Assembly: GCA_903875465.1 (NCBI GenBank)
Contig: CAIQWB010000146.1
Location: 1 to 52,400 of the forward strand
DNA length: 52,400 nucleotides
Source: an uncultured Verrucomicrobia subdivision 3 bacterium
GTDB taxonomy: Bacteria > Verrucomicrobiota > Verrucomicrobiia > Limisphaerales > UBA11358
Direction of reading: 5' to 3'
Below the pieces are notes generated by a model. That model was not told the DNA's origin, did not search any database, and was given only the letters and a program-made list of their open reading frames with translations. The translations under genes and the position numbers were made by a program. Below are positions 27,131 to 37,100 of this stretch, piece after piece; position 1 is the first letter of the stretch, and each line of letters begins with the position of its first letter.

Positions 27131-28768
27131 TTAATTGGCTTGAGACGATGGCAGGGTGGACAACCTGATCTTAAACACCACGGCCGATTCAGCGGGCCAT
27201 GATTTCAACGGTTTGATCACCAGGCCGGCGGGGGTTTGACGCCATTGCACGGTTGCCGGGCTGCCCAGCAACTCGACCCCGGCAATGGGATCACCCGCAA
27301 GTGAGTGGATGGTGGTATCACCGTCCGGCACCGCCAGGATAATGGCATAGAGGAAACCGCCTTTGGTGGTGAAACGAATATCGCGGGGATTGTAATCCGG
27401 CATGGCGGGGCGCTGGTTTTGCTCCTTGAACTCGGACAGGGTTTTCATGCGGTGCGGGCCCTCCCCCATTTGCCGCCAGGGCCGCGTACCATAAATGGCC
27501 TCGCCATTGAGCTGCAGCCACCGCCCCACCTGCAACAGGGTTGGCGCCTGATCGCCGGCCAGGGTGCCATCCGGTTTCTGCACGACATTCAACAGCAGGT
27601 TGCCATTGCGACACACCGTTTCGACCAATGCTGCCACCACGCGGTCGGGGGCCATATAACGGTCGCCGACCCGGTAATGCCAGTCGCCCATGCTGGTTTC
27701 ATGCTGCCAGGGGTGGGGCAGGATCCCGGCGCTGTAATCTTGTTCGATCGCCAGCGTCACGGCCGCGCAACGGTCGGGCGGCAATTGTTTCAGGGTGATA
27801 ATGCCGTTGTCAGCACCGGCATGCCATTGCCGTTCGCGATTGTAATAGTGACTGGCGATGAGCATGCCCGCCTTGTCGTCCACCACCGCCGGGTTGGTGG
27901 CATTTTCAAACTTCACCCATTGGCGCCACATTTTCGCCGGGGAGGCCAGGTCAAATTCCAGAATATCGGGCTGATAGTTGTCGATCAGATCCTGGGTGCG
28001 CAGAAACCAGTTGGCCATGAAGGCGGGCGTGGGGGCATCGCCCGTGGGGCCGGGCCGGTGGGGAGGACCGTAGAGCTCGGCCGGATCATAGCCGGCCCAC
28101 CATTTGCCCTGGCCATCCGCCTTGGTTTGCCAGCCATCATAACGCACCCCGGCTTGGGGACCGCTGGCATCGGCGCCGCGCGCCGGATCGTACCATCCCC
28201 ACGAATTAATGTTGTGAATGGACACCCCAAAGCGGAGGCCCTGTTTCAGGGCGGCATCTTTCCACAGGCGCAGAATGTCGCGTTTGGGCCCCATATTGAC
28301 GGAGTTCCAGGGCTGGTAACGGGAGTTCCAATTATCAAAATTATCATGATGGTTGGCCAGGGCCACCAGGTAGCGCGCGCCGGCATTTTTGTAGAGGGCC
28401 GCGAGCGCGTCGGGATCAAATTTCTCGGCCTGCCATAGCGGGATGATGTCCTTGAAGCCAAATTGCGAGGGATGGCCGTAATGGTGCAGATGGTATTCGT
28501 AGGTGGCGCTGCCCGGATGATACATGTTGAAGGCATACCAGTCGCCCTGCCCCGGGGCCGATTGCGGCCCCCAATGGGCCCAAATGCCAAACTTGGCGTC
28601 AGCAAACCAGGCCGGCATTTGATATTGCCTCAGCGATTCCCATGTCGGCTGAAAGGGGCCGGCAGCGAGGAGGTTGGTTTCCGCCGATGGACTGGTGAAA
28701 GTCCAGGTCGCCAGTCCGGCCAGGAGTAACACCCCAAGGAATTTTTTAATCTTTTTCAAAATATGCAC
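27131..28768 (-). CDS. GH29-family alpha-L-fucosidase 3 (divergent)
   Basis: A 545-residue secreted protein. Lys-rich N-terminus (KKIKKFLGVLLLAGLATWTF) forming a signal peptide; GH29 motifs MPAWFADAKFGIWAHWGPQSAPGQGDWYA, LANHHDNFDNWNS, probable nucleophile D273 in ILEFDLASP, WHYRVGDRYM, NGNLLLNVVQKPDGTL and LNGEAIYGTRPW. It is clearly different from the other three GH29 proteins (a longer insertion rich in W/Y around 175-230), so it may act on another fucoside. No ATG exists near the signal peptide; a GTG at 28768 or a TTG at 28774 is the likely start. It follows the PL22-like gene by about 20 bp and is the last gene of block B. Confidence 0.87.
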   Translation of the reverse strand: MHILKKIKKFLGVLLLAGLATWTFTSPSAETNLLAAGPFQPTWESLRQYQMPAWFADAKFGIWAHWGPQSAPGQGDWYAFNMYHPGSATYEYHLHHYGHPSQFGFKDIIPLWQAEKFDPDALAALYKNAGARYLVALANHHDNFDNWNSRYQPWNSVNMGPKRDILRLWKDAALKQGLRFGVSIHNINSWGWYDPARGADASGPQAGVRYDGWQTKADGQGKWWAGYDPAELYGPPHRPGPTGDAPTPAFMANWFLRTQDLIDNYQPDILEFDLASPAKMWRQWVKFENATNPAVVDDKAGMLIASHYYNRERQWHAGADNGIITLKQLPPDRCAAVTLAIEQDYSAGILPHPWQHETSMGDWHYRVGDRYMAPDRVVAALVETVCRNGNLLLNVVQKPDGTLAGDQAPTLLQVGRWLQLNGEAIYGTRPWRQMGEGPHRMKTLSEFKEQNQRPAMPDYNPRDIRFTTKGGFLYAIILAVPDGDTTIHSLAGDPIAGVELLGSPATVQWRQTPAGLVIKPLKSWPAESAVVFKIRLSTLPSSQAN

Positions 28769-28789
28769 CCGCAATTAGCCGGCCGGCCG

Positions 28790-30034
28790 TCATTTTAAAG
28801 CCACACGATAAATGGCGCGCTGGCCGGTTTGATCGGAAGTGAACCAGATGGCATCGTCGGCATGGCTGAACACAGGATGTGGATGGCAATCCTGGGAGGT
28901 CCAGGAGGAACCGTGCGCCAGCAGCGGCTGCCAGTGAATCACCTGGTGCGGCCAGTCCACTTCGAGACGGCTGATCCAGGCCCCGCCCCATAAATGATCG
29001 CCCGGCGCCTCATAATAACCATCGGTCACCAATTCGCCCGGCCGGCCCACGGTGAAATGCCCGTAGCGTTTCCACGTGGCGGGAAACGGGATTTCCACCC
29101 GGCCACTGCCATCGGGCCGCACCCGGCCCACATAGCTCGTGCCATTGGTATAAGTGCCGTGGTAAATGATGGCGCGCCCATCCCGCTCCCACATTTCATG
29201 GCACGTCCAGTCCTTGGGGTTCCGGCCGTCGCCCGCCGTGCGCAGTCGCAAGTGGGTATGGCCATCCCAAAGCCACATCCGCCGAACCCCGCTATCGGCA
29301 CAGTATTCGTAGTTATACAAAACCAGCCGGCGGTCCACCGGAGAGAACTGCACGTGGGTCACCCAGCCTTGGGGAATCCGCTCACAGGCGGTGAGTTTTC
29401 CGGTGGCGGTGTCGTAGATGCGCAAATAAGAGGAGAGTCCTTCGTCCTGAACCCGCTGGTCCACCTCAAAATTGGATTTCCCCGCCACCTGCTGGTAGCC
29501 CGCCAAGGCCCGCGCATCGGTCGTGGGCACACACAGCCGAGTGCCATCGGCGGAAACGTGGGTAAACGCCGTCACCTGGTCGGGCGGCAGCTCCGCCAGC
29601 ACGGTTTGCCGGCCGGCCAGGGTCACCGCACAGACCTGCCGCCCCTGGATGTAATAGACCACGCCGGTGCGGGGATCGAGGCTCACACTGCCCTTGCCAA
29701 AACCACGATAAGGCTGGCCATCAAAATACACATAAGATTTCAATATGCCCGCGGTGTTGGTGGTCAACTGGCGTTCAGTGCCCGTCGTTAAATCGCGGGT
29801 GAAGAGATTGGGATTGCCCGTGCGGTCACTGATAAAAACCAAATGCCGGTCATCAGCGGTCAGGCTCGACGAGGTAAAATAGAGCAACTGGTTGTTGCCC
29901 GCATCCGTGGCGGTCACCCTCTCGGCCACCGTGCGCCGGGAAGGATCCACACTCACCCCGGCCGCGCCCGCGACCACGGGCGAAACCAGGCACCCAATTG
30001 CCAGCCAAAATCCAGCCATCCCCAAGTGTTTCAT
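28790..30034 (-). CDS. Oligogalacturonate lyase-like (PL22) beta-propeller protein
   Basis: A 414-residue protein with a signal peptide (GMAGFWLAIGCLVSPVVA). The beta-propeller repeats are TolB-like (YFTSSSLTADDRHLVFISDRTGNPNLFTRDLTTG), with the PL22 pattern CHEMWERDG...IIYHGTY and a late HPHPVFSHADDAIWFTSD. PL22 enzymes cleave unsaturated or saturated digalacturonate and small oligogalacturonides. The conserved His residues that bind the metal appear present (H in CHEMW, HPHP). A secretion signal is unusual, because characterised PL22 enzymes are mostly cytoplasmic. The ATG at 30034 overlaps the GH95 stop as ATGA, so translation is coupled. Confidence 0.82.
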   Translation of the reverse strand: MKHLGMAGFWLAIGCLVSPVVAGAAGVSVDPSRRTVAERVTATDAGNNQLLYFTSSSLTADDRHLVFISDRTGNPNLFTRDLTTGTERQLTTNTAGILKSYVYFDGQPYRGFGKGSVSLDPRTGVVYYIQGRQVCAVTLAGRQTVLAELPPDQVTAFTHVSADGTRLCVPTTDARALAGYQQVAGKSNFEVDQRVQDEGLSSYLRIYDTATGKLTACERIPQGWVTHVQFSPVDRRLVLYNYEYCADSGVRRMWLWDGHTHLRLRTAGDGRNPKDWTCHEMWERDGRAIIYHGTYTNGTSYVGRVRPDGSGRVEIPFPATWKRYGHFTVGRPGELVTDGYYEAPGDHLWGGAWISRLEVDWPHQVIHWQPLLAHGSSWTSQDCHPHPVFSHADDAIWFTSDQTGQRAIYRVALK

Positions 30035-32502
30035 AAATGCCAATGCCAAAAACCTGATTGCCTGACGTGCCCGCGGGCATCCACCGTGAACACCTCCCCG
30101 GGCCGCGTCGGCAAGGCCACCACCTGGCCACCTTCACGCAACCGCAACAACCGGCCCGTCAGAGACTTGATGCGGGCCGACTGCAGCGCCCCGTGGCGCC
30201 AGGTCATTGCCACTTCAAAGCCCCCGCGCGCGCGCAAACCGGCGACATGGCCATCCGCCCAGGTCCGGGGCAAGGCGGGCAGCAATTCCATTTCATAATC
30301 ACCATTCGCATCGCTGGTCTGGCTCTGTAAAAGCAGCTCGCCAATGGCGGCGGTCTGGCCCAGGTTGCCGTCGATTTGAAAATCGCAAAACCCGGGAAAA
30401 CGCGCGGTGAGATTGGCATTCACCGCCTGATGCAAATGGGTGTTCAACACCGTCAAGGCCGCGTCGCCGTCGTGCAGGCGCGCGTACACATTCGCCTGAA
30501 AAGCGCCCTGCCAGCTCCCCACCTCGCCGTGTTTCCACATCTGCTCGCGGTCAAAGATTTGGCGGATCCCGGCGGCCAGCTCCGGGGTTCCGCGCGGGGT
30601 GATTTGGGCACTGCAAATCAACCCCCAACTGGACAACGCCTCGTCGTGGGCCATGCGTGGCCAGTCCGCCAGATATTCCTGAAGCTCACCGGTGGTGGGG
30701 CTGATACGCAGGGGCGGCAGTCGCGGCAGCGCGAGGGCCAACTGCTGTCCAAAGGCCGCGTCCTGGTGCAAAACCTCCGTTGCCCGCACGCAATTTTGAA
30801 ACAATTCCCGAATCATCTGCATACTCGCCGTCGGCCCCAGGCATACGGAACCCGTGGAACCGTCAGGCTTCTGCCAGATGTTTTCAAAATTAACGTCCGG
30901 TCCGGTGACCAGCCAGTGGTGCCCCGGCTCTTCAATCATCGAGTCTAGATAAAACTGCGCCGCCCCCTGCAACACCGGCCAGATTTCCGCCAGATAGTTG
31001 GTATCCCCGGTGAAGGCATAATGTTCCCACAGGTCCTGGCACAGCCAGGCACTGCCCACCTGAAAGATGGCCCATTTGGCCTGGCCGGAGACGGGTCCGG
31101 CGGTGCGCCAGATATCCGTGTTATGATGGGCCATCCAACCCCGCGCCCCGTACAGTTCCCGCGCCACATTGGTGCCATCCACACTCAGCTCCCGCGTGAG
31201 CGCAATTAATGGCCCGTGGCATTCGGACAGATTCGCCGTCTCCACCGGCCAGTAATTGATTTCCGCATTGCAGTTGAGCGTCCAGTTGGCGGCCCAGGGA
31301 GGATAGAGGGAATTGTTCCAAATCCCCTGCAAATTGGCCGGCTGGGTTCCGGGCCGGGAGGAGGAAATCAGCAGGTAACGGCCAAATTGATAATAAAGCG
31401 CGGCCAGGCCGGGATCGTTGCCGGGCTGGTAGGCTTTGACGCGCTGGTCGGTGGGCAGGGTCTCGGCGGCGGGATGATGGCCGAGGTCCAGCGTGACACG
31501 CTTGAACAACCCTTGATAGTCAGTGACGTGCGCCGCCCGCAACTGGCGGTAAGACTGACCCGCCAGGGCTTGCAAGTCTTGCGCACACGCCGCAGCCGGA
31601 TTCCGGCCCGCCTGGCTGGGACTTTGGTGCGGCCCGTTGTAACTGGTGGCCGCCACGAGCAGGAGCGTTACCGCATCGCACTGCTCCGCCACCACGCCCT
31701 CCGGTGTATAACGCACATGGCCCCCTTCCGGCTGGGCCGCCAGCCGGAGTTCGAAGGTCATTCCCCGCGGCTGGGCATTGGTGTCGAAAACATGGAAATG
31801 TTTATGGTAACTGTCCGAAAAACTGGGACAGCGACCGGCCAGCCGGCAGGACTCAGATTCGGTATTGATTTGGTGCGGCAATTGACTGTCCAAGGCGGCG
31901 GTAAACGATAATTTTCCCGGCCGGCTGGCGGTCAGGTGCACCACCATCGCCTGGGCGGGTTGCGAAGCGAAGATTTCGCGGGTGTACTGGACTCCGCCGA
32001 CCTCAAACGTTTCCTGCACCACCGCCGTGTTTAAGTCCAAGGCACGTTCATAATGGGTGGCCAGCCCGGTGAATCCGAAATCAATCTTCAAGCCACCCGG
32101 CGCGAGGTAATTTTCATTGTAACGGCCCAGCATATTGGTTTCCACGAGGCGCTGGGCCGCCAGTTCCTGGCCGGCGAGGAGCAGTTGGCGGATTTCGGCG
32201 AGTGCGGGCCGGCCATTGGGATTGATATTTTCATAAGGTTCACCCGACCAGAGGGTGTCTTCATTGAGATCAATCTGCTCCCGCCGCACCCCGCCCCAAA
32301 CCGCGCCGCCCAGCCGGCCATTGCCGATAAACAAGGATTCGCGCCAGGCGGTGGCGGGTTGCTGGTACCACAGCCGCAAACTGGCGGAACTGGAGTCGGC
32401 CGCCGCGACCGGCAGTGGATTGCCGAATTGCCCCAGCACCCCGCCCAGCAAACAGATGCGGGCGGCGATGGTCACGATTCGCAAGGAAGTCAGGATGGTC
32501 AT
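30031..32502 (-). CDS. GH95 alpha-L-fucosidase (probably 1,2-alpha-L-fucosidase)
   Basis: An 823-residue secreted protein. Signal peptide (about 1-34); N-terminal beta-sandwich (AWRESLFIGNGRLGGAVWGGVRREQIDLNEDTLWSG); then the (alpha/alpha)6 domain with the GH95 motif WTLNCNAEINYWPVETANL, whose Asn pair corresponds to the catalytic Asn residues of AfcA. WLVTGPDVNFEN and ARLHDGDAAL contain the likely acidic residues. The length fits the family. GH95 enzymes invert terminal alpha-1,2-fucose; some act on galactosides. It lies 48 bp after the GH29 gene at 32551 and overlaps the PL22-like gene by 4 bp. Confidence 0.92.
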   Translation of the reverse strand: MTILTSLRIVTIAARICLLGGVLGQFGNPLPVAAADSSSASLRLWYQQPATAWRESLFIGNGRLGGAVWGGVRREQIDLNEDTLWSGEPYENINPNGRPALAEIRQLLLAGQELAAQRLVETNMLGRYNENYLAPGGLKIDFGFTGLATHYERALDLNTAVVQETFEVGGVQYTREIFASQPAQAMVVHLTASRPGKLSFTAALDSQLPHQINTESESCRLAGRCPSFSDSYHKHFHVFDTNAQPRGMTFELRLAAQPEGGHVRYTPEGVVAEQCDAVTLLLVAATSYNGPHQSPSQAGRNPAAACAQDLQALAGQSYRQLRAAHVTDYQGLFKRVTLDLGHHPAAETLPTDQRVKAYQPGNDPGLAALYYQFGRYLLISSSRPGTQPANLQGIWNNSLYPPWAANWTLNCNAEINYWPVETANLSECHGPLIALTRELSVDGTNVARELYGARGWMAHHNTDIWRTAGPVSGQAKWAIFQVGSAWLCQDLWEHYAFTGDTNYLAEIWPVLQGAAQFYLDSMIEEPGHHWLVTGPDVNFENIWQKPDGSTGSVCLGPTASMQMIRELFQNCVRATEVLHQDAAFGQQLALALPRLPPLRISPTTGELQEYLADWPRMAHDEALSSWGLICSAQITPRGTPELAAGIRQIFDREQMWKHGEVGSWQGAFQANVYARLHDGDAALTVLNTHLHQAVNANLTARFPGFCDFQIDGNLGQTAAIGELLLQSQTSDANGDYEMELLPALPRTWADGHVAGLRARGGFEVAMTWRHGALQSARIKSLTGRLLRLREGGQVVALPTRPGEVFTVDARGHVRQSGFWHWHL

Positions 32503-32550
32503 GTCAGAGGTCTATGATTAACTTTCCGGTGCCGGGAGCAACGCAAATGT

Positions 32551-34086
32551 TCACCGAGGCAGCGCGCCCTGGTTTTGGGCAACCGAGGGGACCGGCAGGG
32601 CCAGTTGGCTGCCCAGTAGTTGCCAGGCTCCAGAGGCCGACTGCGGCCGGGGAGCAACCGCAATTTCCGGTGGGCCTTTGATTTTTAAAACGATGGTCGA
32701 GGAGATGGCATCCACGGCGGTTCGGGGGATCGTAATGACAACTCCGTCCGCCGCCGCCACGGCCCTCAGCACGTGGTGGTGGCCCCACCAGTTAGGCTTC
32801 AATAAACTGGCCTGCGCCACCGGGTTCTTCAGGCCCGGCACCAGCAACGTGCCATTGGTTGGCCAGTCGAAGACATGCAAGTAGAGAATCGTCTCCCCAC
32901 CGGAAATCCGTTTGGTGCAACGGCCCCAGGGCAGGTCCTTGAAGGGGCTGGCGGTGGTGTCGTAAATGGCCTCGCCGTTCACGGCCATCCAGGTGCCAAC
33001 GGCTTTCAGCCGTTCCACGCTTGGCGGCGGAATCAGCCCCTCCCCGGTGGGACCAACATTGAGCAGGTAATTGCCACCCTTGCTGGCGATGTCCACCAGA
33101 TTGCGGATGAGTTTCGCGGTGGATTTCCAATTATTGTCATACTTCTTGTAGCCCCACGTGCCATTCATCGTCATGCAGGTTTCCCAATCGCGCCCGGGAA
33201 TGCCGGTCGCCGGGATTTTTTGTTCCGGCGTTTGGGTATCCCCGGAAAAACCGCCACCCAACCGGTCGTTCTGGATGATGCCGGGCTTGAGCTTGAGCAA
33301 TTCCTCCAGTTTGCCGGCGCGCTCTTTGGTCATGTCACTCGGCGTATCCCACCAGAGCACGGCGGGAAATTCACCGTAGTTGGTGAGCAACTCGCGCACC
33401 TGCGGCACCGCCACTTCGGTCAGGTATTTGTCCATGTCCCCATCCTGCGCCTGGTCCCAGTGATGGGTGGTGCGCTTGTTGACTTTGTTGGCCGCGCCGC
33501 CGGGATGATTCCAATCCTGGGCCTGCGAATAATAAAAGCCGAGCTTCAGACCGTATTTGCGGCAGGCCACGGCCAGTTCGGCGAGCGGGTCGCGCTTGAA
33601 GGGTGTGCCGTCCACAATATTAAAGCCACTCGTCTGGCTGTTGAACATCGCGAACCCGTCATGATGCTTGGCGGTGATCACGATATATTTCATACCGGCA
33701 TCCCGGGCCAGTTTCACCCAGGTGTCGGCGTTGAATTTCACCGGGTTGAATTGCGCCGGCAATTGCTGGTAATCGGCCACCGGAATCTCGCCGCAATTCA
33801 TAATCCATTCGCCACCGCCCCAGACGTGCTTGCCGTTCCACTCGCCAGCCGGAACCGCATACACCCCCCAGTGGATGAACAACCCAAAGCGGGCGGCACG
33901 CCACCAGGCCATGCGCGCGTCGTGCTGCGCCGGGGTTTCATTCGCGCAGGGATCCGGTGAATCGGCGGCCAGCAGCCGGGATGGGCCCCCCACGATGGCC
34001 AGCCCCAAAAGCAGGAGCGCGGCCAGCCAAAGGAGGGGCGGCAAAAACCGCGGGTTGAGGCGTTTGATGTCAGTATGGTGGTTCAT
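32551..34086 (-). CDS. GH29 alpha-L-fucosidase 4
   Basis: A 511-residue secreted enzyme. Signal peptide (LPPLLWLAALLLLGLAIVGG); GH29 motifs MAWWRAARFGLFIHWGVYAVPAG, ITAKHHDGFAMF, probable nucleophile D247 in AVLWWDTPSD, RDWETCMTMNGTWGY and GGNYLLNVGPTGEG. The C-terminal beta-sandwich is shorter than that of the GH29 at 6714-8471 and lacks an F5/8 module, although the catalytic domains are very similar. The start is the ATG at 34086, with a further in-frame ATG at 34113. It is the first gene of block B (GH29-GH95-PL22-GH29) and follows the GH30 gene by 94 bp. Confidence 0.93.
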   Translation of the reverse strand: MNHHTDIKRLNPRFLPPLLWLAALLLLGLAIVGGPSRLLAADSPDPCANETPAQHDARMAWWRAARFGLFIHWGVYAVPAGEWNGKHVWGGGEWIMNCGEIPVADYQQLPAQFNPVKFNADTWVKLARDAGMKYIVITAKHHDGFAMFNSQTSGFNIVDGTPFKRDPLAELAVACRKYGLKLGFYYSQAQDWNHPGGAANKVNKRTTHHWDQAQDGDMDKYLTEVAVPQVRELLTNYGEFPAVLWWDTPSDMTKERAGKLEELLKLKPGIIQNDRLGGGFSGDTQTPEQKIPATGIPGRDWETCMTMNGTWGYKKYDNNWKSTAKLIRNLVDIASKGGNYLLNVGPTGEGLIPPPSVERLKAVGTWMAVNGEAIYDTTASPFKDLPWGRCTKRISGGETILYLHVFDWPTNGTLLVPGLKNPVAQASLLKPNWWGHHHVLRAVAAADGVVITIPRTAVDAISSTIVLKIKGPPEIAVAPRPQSASGAWQLLGSQLALPVPSVAQNQGALPR

Positions 34087-34180
34087 GATTTTAAAATAAT
34101 ATGGGGCATCCATTCAGGAGGAATGGTGCGTGATGGTCGCCTTAACGGATGATTTTGGGGTTTCATTGGCTGGCATACCA

Positions 34181-37100
34181 TCAGGGCAATCGCAATATTA
34201 AAAACATCCGCGGCCCGTTGGCGGGCCAGGCGTTGGTGATGGTGAAACCGCCCCCGGGCCCGAAGGCATTCGTGGCGACGACCGTCCAATTGGTGAGCGG
34301 CAGCGCCAGATTGGTGGTGGCCAGGGTGAGAAAGCCACTGCCGGCAGCGGTGCCGTTGGTGCCGGAGCAAATGAGGTTCGCACCGGTCCACCGCAACCGG
34401 GTGATGACCGGGTGCGGCAGGGGCAGCACCGTTAACATGGCCGGCGTGCTGGTGAGACTGCCGGCATAATTGCTAATGACGACGGAATAGGTTCCCGCAT
34501 TAGTCAGGCTCAAACCGGTCAGCACCTGGGTGGCGTTGGTGGCGTTGGGCAGGGCGGCATTCGTATTAAAGTACCATTGATAATTCAGCGGCAGGCTGCC
34601 GGTGGCCGTGACGCTGAAGGCCGCCGCACCATTGACATACGCCGTCTGGTTCGTCGGTGGCTGGGTGATGCCTGGCGGCACCGCCAGGTCGCGCACCTGC
34701 AGGGCATTGAGTTGGGTCGAGGCATTGCCCAGGATCGTGAAGGACTGGGTGCTGGCGGCAGCCGTGAAGGTGCCGGTGGCGAATTGCCCCACGCCACCGG
34801 CCGCGTAGGTGTTGTTGTAGGCCAGGGTCACCGTGTTGCCGAAAGCATCGGTGAGGGTCTCGGTGCGGTTGGTGGTGCCGCCCGCCCGACTGTCATTCAC
34901 CCAGACTTGAACCAGGTAAGGATGGCCGGCCACCAGATTGTTGACGGTCACGGTCGCCGGTCCGCCATAATTCCACACGCCGCCTTGCAGCATCGTTTGG
35001 TAAGGCCCGGGCAAATTACTCCAGGGTGCGCTGGCGCCTCCGGCATAGGCCGAGGTGGTGGTGGCGGTCCAGCCCGAGCCGAGCGTGATGCCCGGGCCCC
35101 AAGCGGTGTCGCTGTTCACCCCGGCAAAAGTCACGCCATTGACCGTCGCCGAAACTCCCGAATTATTGGCAGCATACAGGAGGGTGCCATTGGTGGCGAT
35201 GTCGGCGGCGCCGGCAATGGTCACGGGCGGGTTCCAAACCAGGGTGTTCAGGCCCAAATTCGCCACACTGCTGGTGACACTGCCCGCGACATTGGTAACC
35301 ACCACGGCATAAACGCCGGTATTGGCCGCGGTCACCGCCGGGAGATTCAACGTGGCGTTGGTGGCCCCCGGCAGGTTGGTGCCGTTGCCGAGCCACTGGT
35401 AATAGAGCGGAAGCGTGCCCCCTGAGGCTTGGACGGTGAAGGTAACCGCACCGCCGGCGTAAGTGGTTTGACTTGCGGGTGGCTGGAGGATGGCGGGCGG
35501 GTTGGTGACGGGCGGTTGATAGACCAACGTGGTGACGGTATAGGGCGGCAGCACCGTGGCCCACGTGCGGTTGGTGGGGGTCAGCGCCCCGCCATGATTT
35601 CCCAGGGATTCCGTGGCGGAGGTGACCCACTGGCGCAGCGGTCCCACCCAGGGGAAATTGGTGAGGGTGAACGTCTGGCTGACCGGAAAGGCGTTGGTAT
35701 TGACCGCCACGATGACCAAATTGGAGGCAGCGGGATTCACGAACGCACTCACCAGGGCCGCAGAATTATTAGCCACGCCAATCCGATAAGCATTCGGACG
35801 CACAAACCGGCTGTAATTGCCCAGGACATACATCCGTTTGGCCGGGCTAAAGCCGCTCCCGGTCAGCCCCTCATTGTCGCCCGCGCTCAACCACCAGTAA
35901 TGCCAGGCACTGACTTGCGCCAGCGTGAGGAATGCATGAATGCGCCCGGCCCAAAACATGGCGTTGGTAATGCTGTCATCGTAAGCATCAAAGGTGGACA
36001 CTTCCGTCTCCCACAGCGGCTTGCCCCAGTTCGTGACCGCCGCCACGCCATTGTCATAATTGTGGTTGGCAATGATGCCCACCAGCGGGGCCACCGCCGC
36101 ATCCAACATGGTGTTGGTTTGCAACACCAGGTCCTGGGACCAAACAAAACTTTCGGGGAAGAGAATTTTGGTGGAGGCCACATTGCTGGCCGCCAGCGCG
36201 GCGGCCAGGTAAGGGATAAAATCATGGAATTGTTTGCCCGACCAGCCACAGGAACCATAGTTCGTGGTGATGAAATCCGGCTCGTTCTGGAGGGAGATGG
36301 CGTAAAGGGGCACGCCATAATTATTGCTCATGGAGGCGGCGAAGCCGGCTAAAATCGCCGCATAACCCTGGTAATTGGCGGGGCTGTTCGAAAAGGACCC
36401 GCCATTGCCGCTGACGACGCCCAGCGCATTAGTGGTTTTGTAAATGGTGGGGGGCGTCCAGGGGGTGCCCCAGACCCGCGCCCCGCGGGTCTGCGCTTGC
36501 TGGGCAATAGTGCCCTCGGTGGTGGTGCCATCCGGCGCGATGGACGTGCGCAACAGGGACAGGCCAATGCCCACGTTGGTGGAAAAAAAGAGGTCGGCCA
36601 CATTCGTTGGCAACGCGCCCGACATCCAGGCCGACGAGGCCCCGAAACCATCGATGCGCTGGCCGGTGCTGGCATAATCAATCAGCGCCAGGCTGGCAGC
36701 CAGGGGGACGGCCAATCGGCGCACTTGCAGGGCATTGATTTGCGCTGAATTGCCACCCGCCGGCAAAGCACCGGTGAGGGTGAATGACTGGGTCACGGCA
36801 TCCGCCGTGAAGCCGCCCAAGACAGATTGGCCCACCCCCCCCTGCGCCTGGGTGCTGTTATAGACCAGGGTCACGGCATTGCCCCCCGGGCTGGCCACCC
36901 CTTCGGTGCGGCTGGCGACGGTGCCGGAACGGCTGTCGTTCACCCATACTTGCACCAGATAATTGCTGCCGACGGCGAGGTTATTCAGCGTGACCGTCAG
37001 GGGCGTGTTGTTATTGGCGTAGGTGCCCCCGGCCAGCAGCGTTTGATAATTGGCGCTCAAGCCCGCCCAGGGCAGGCTGGTTCCGCCGGCGAAGGCATTG

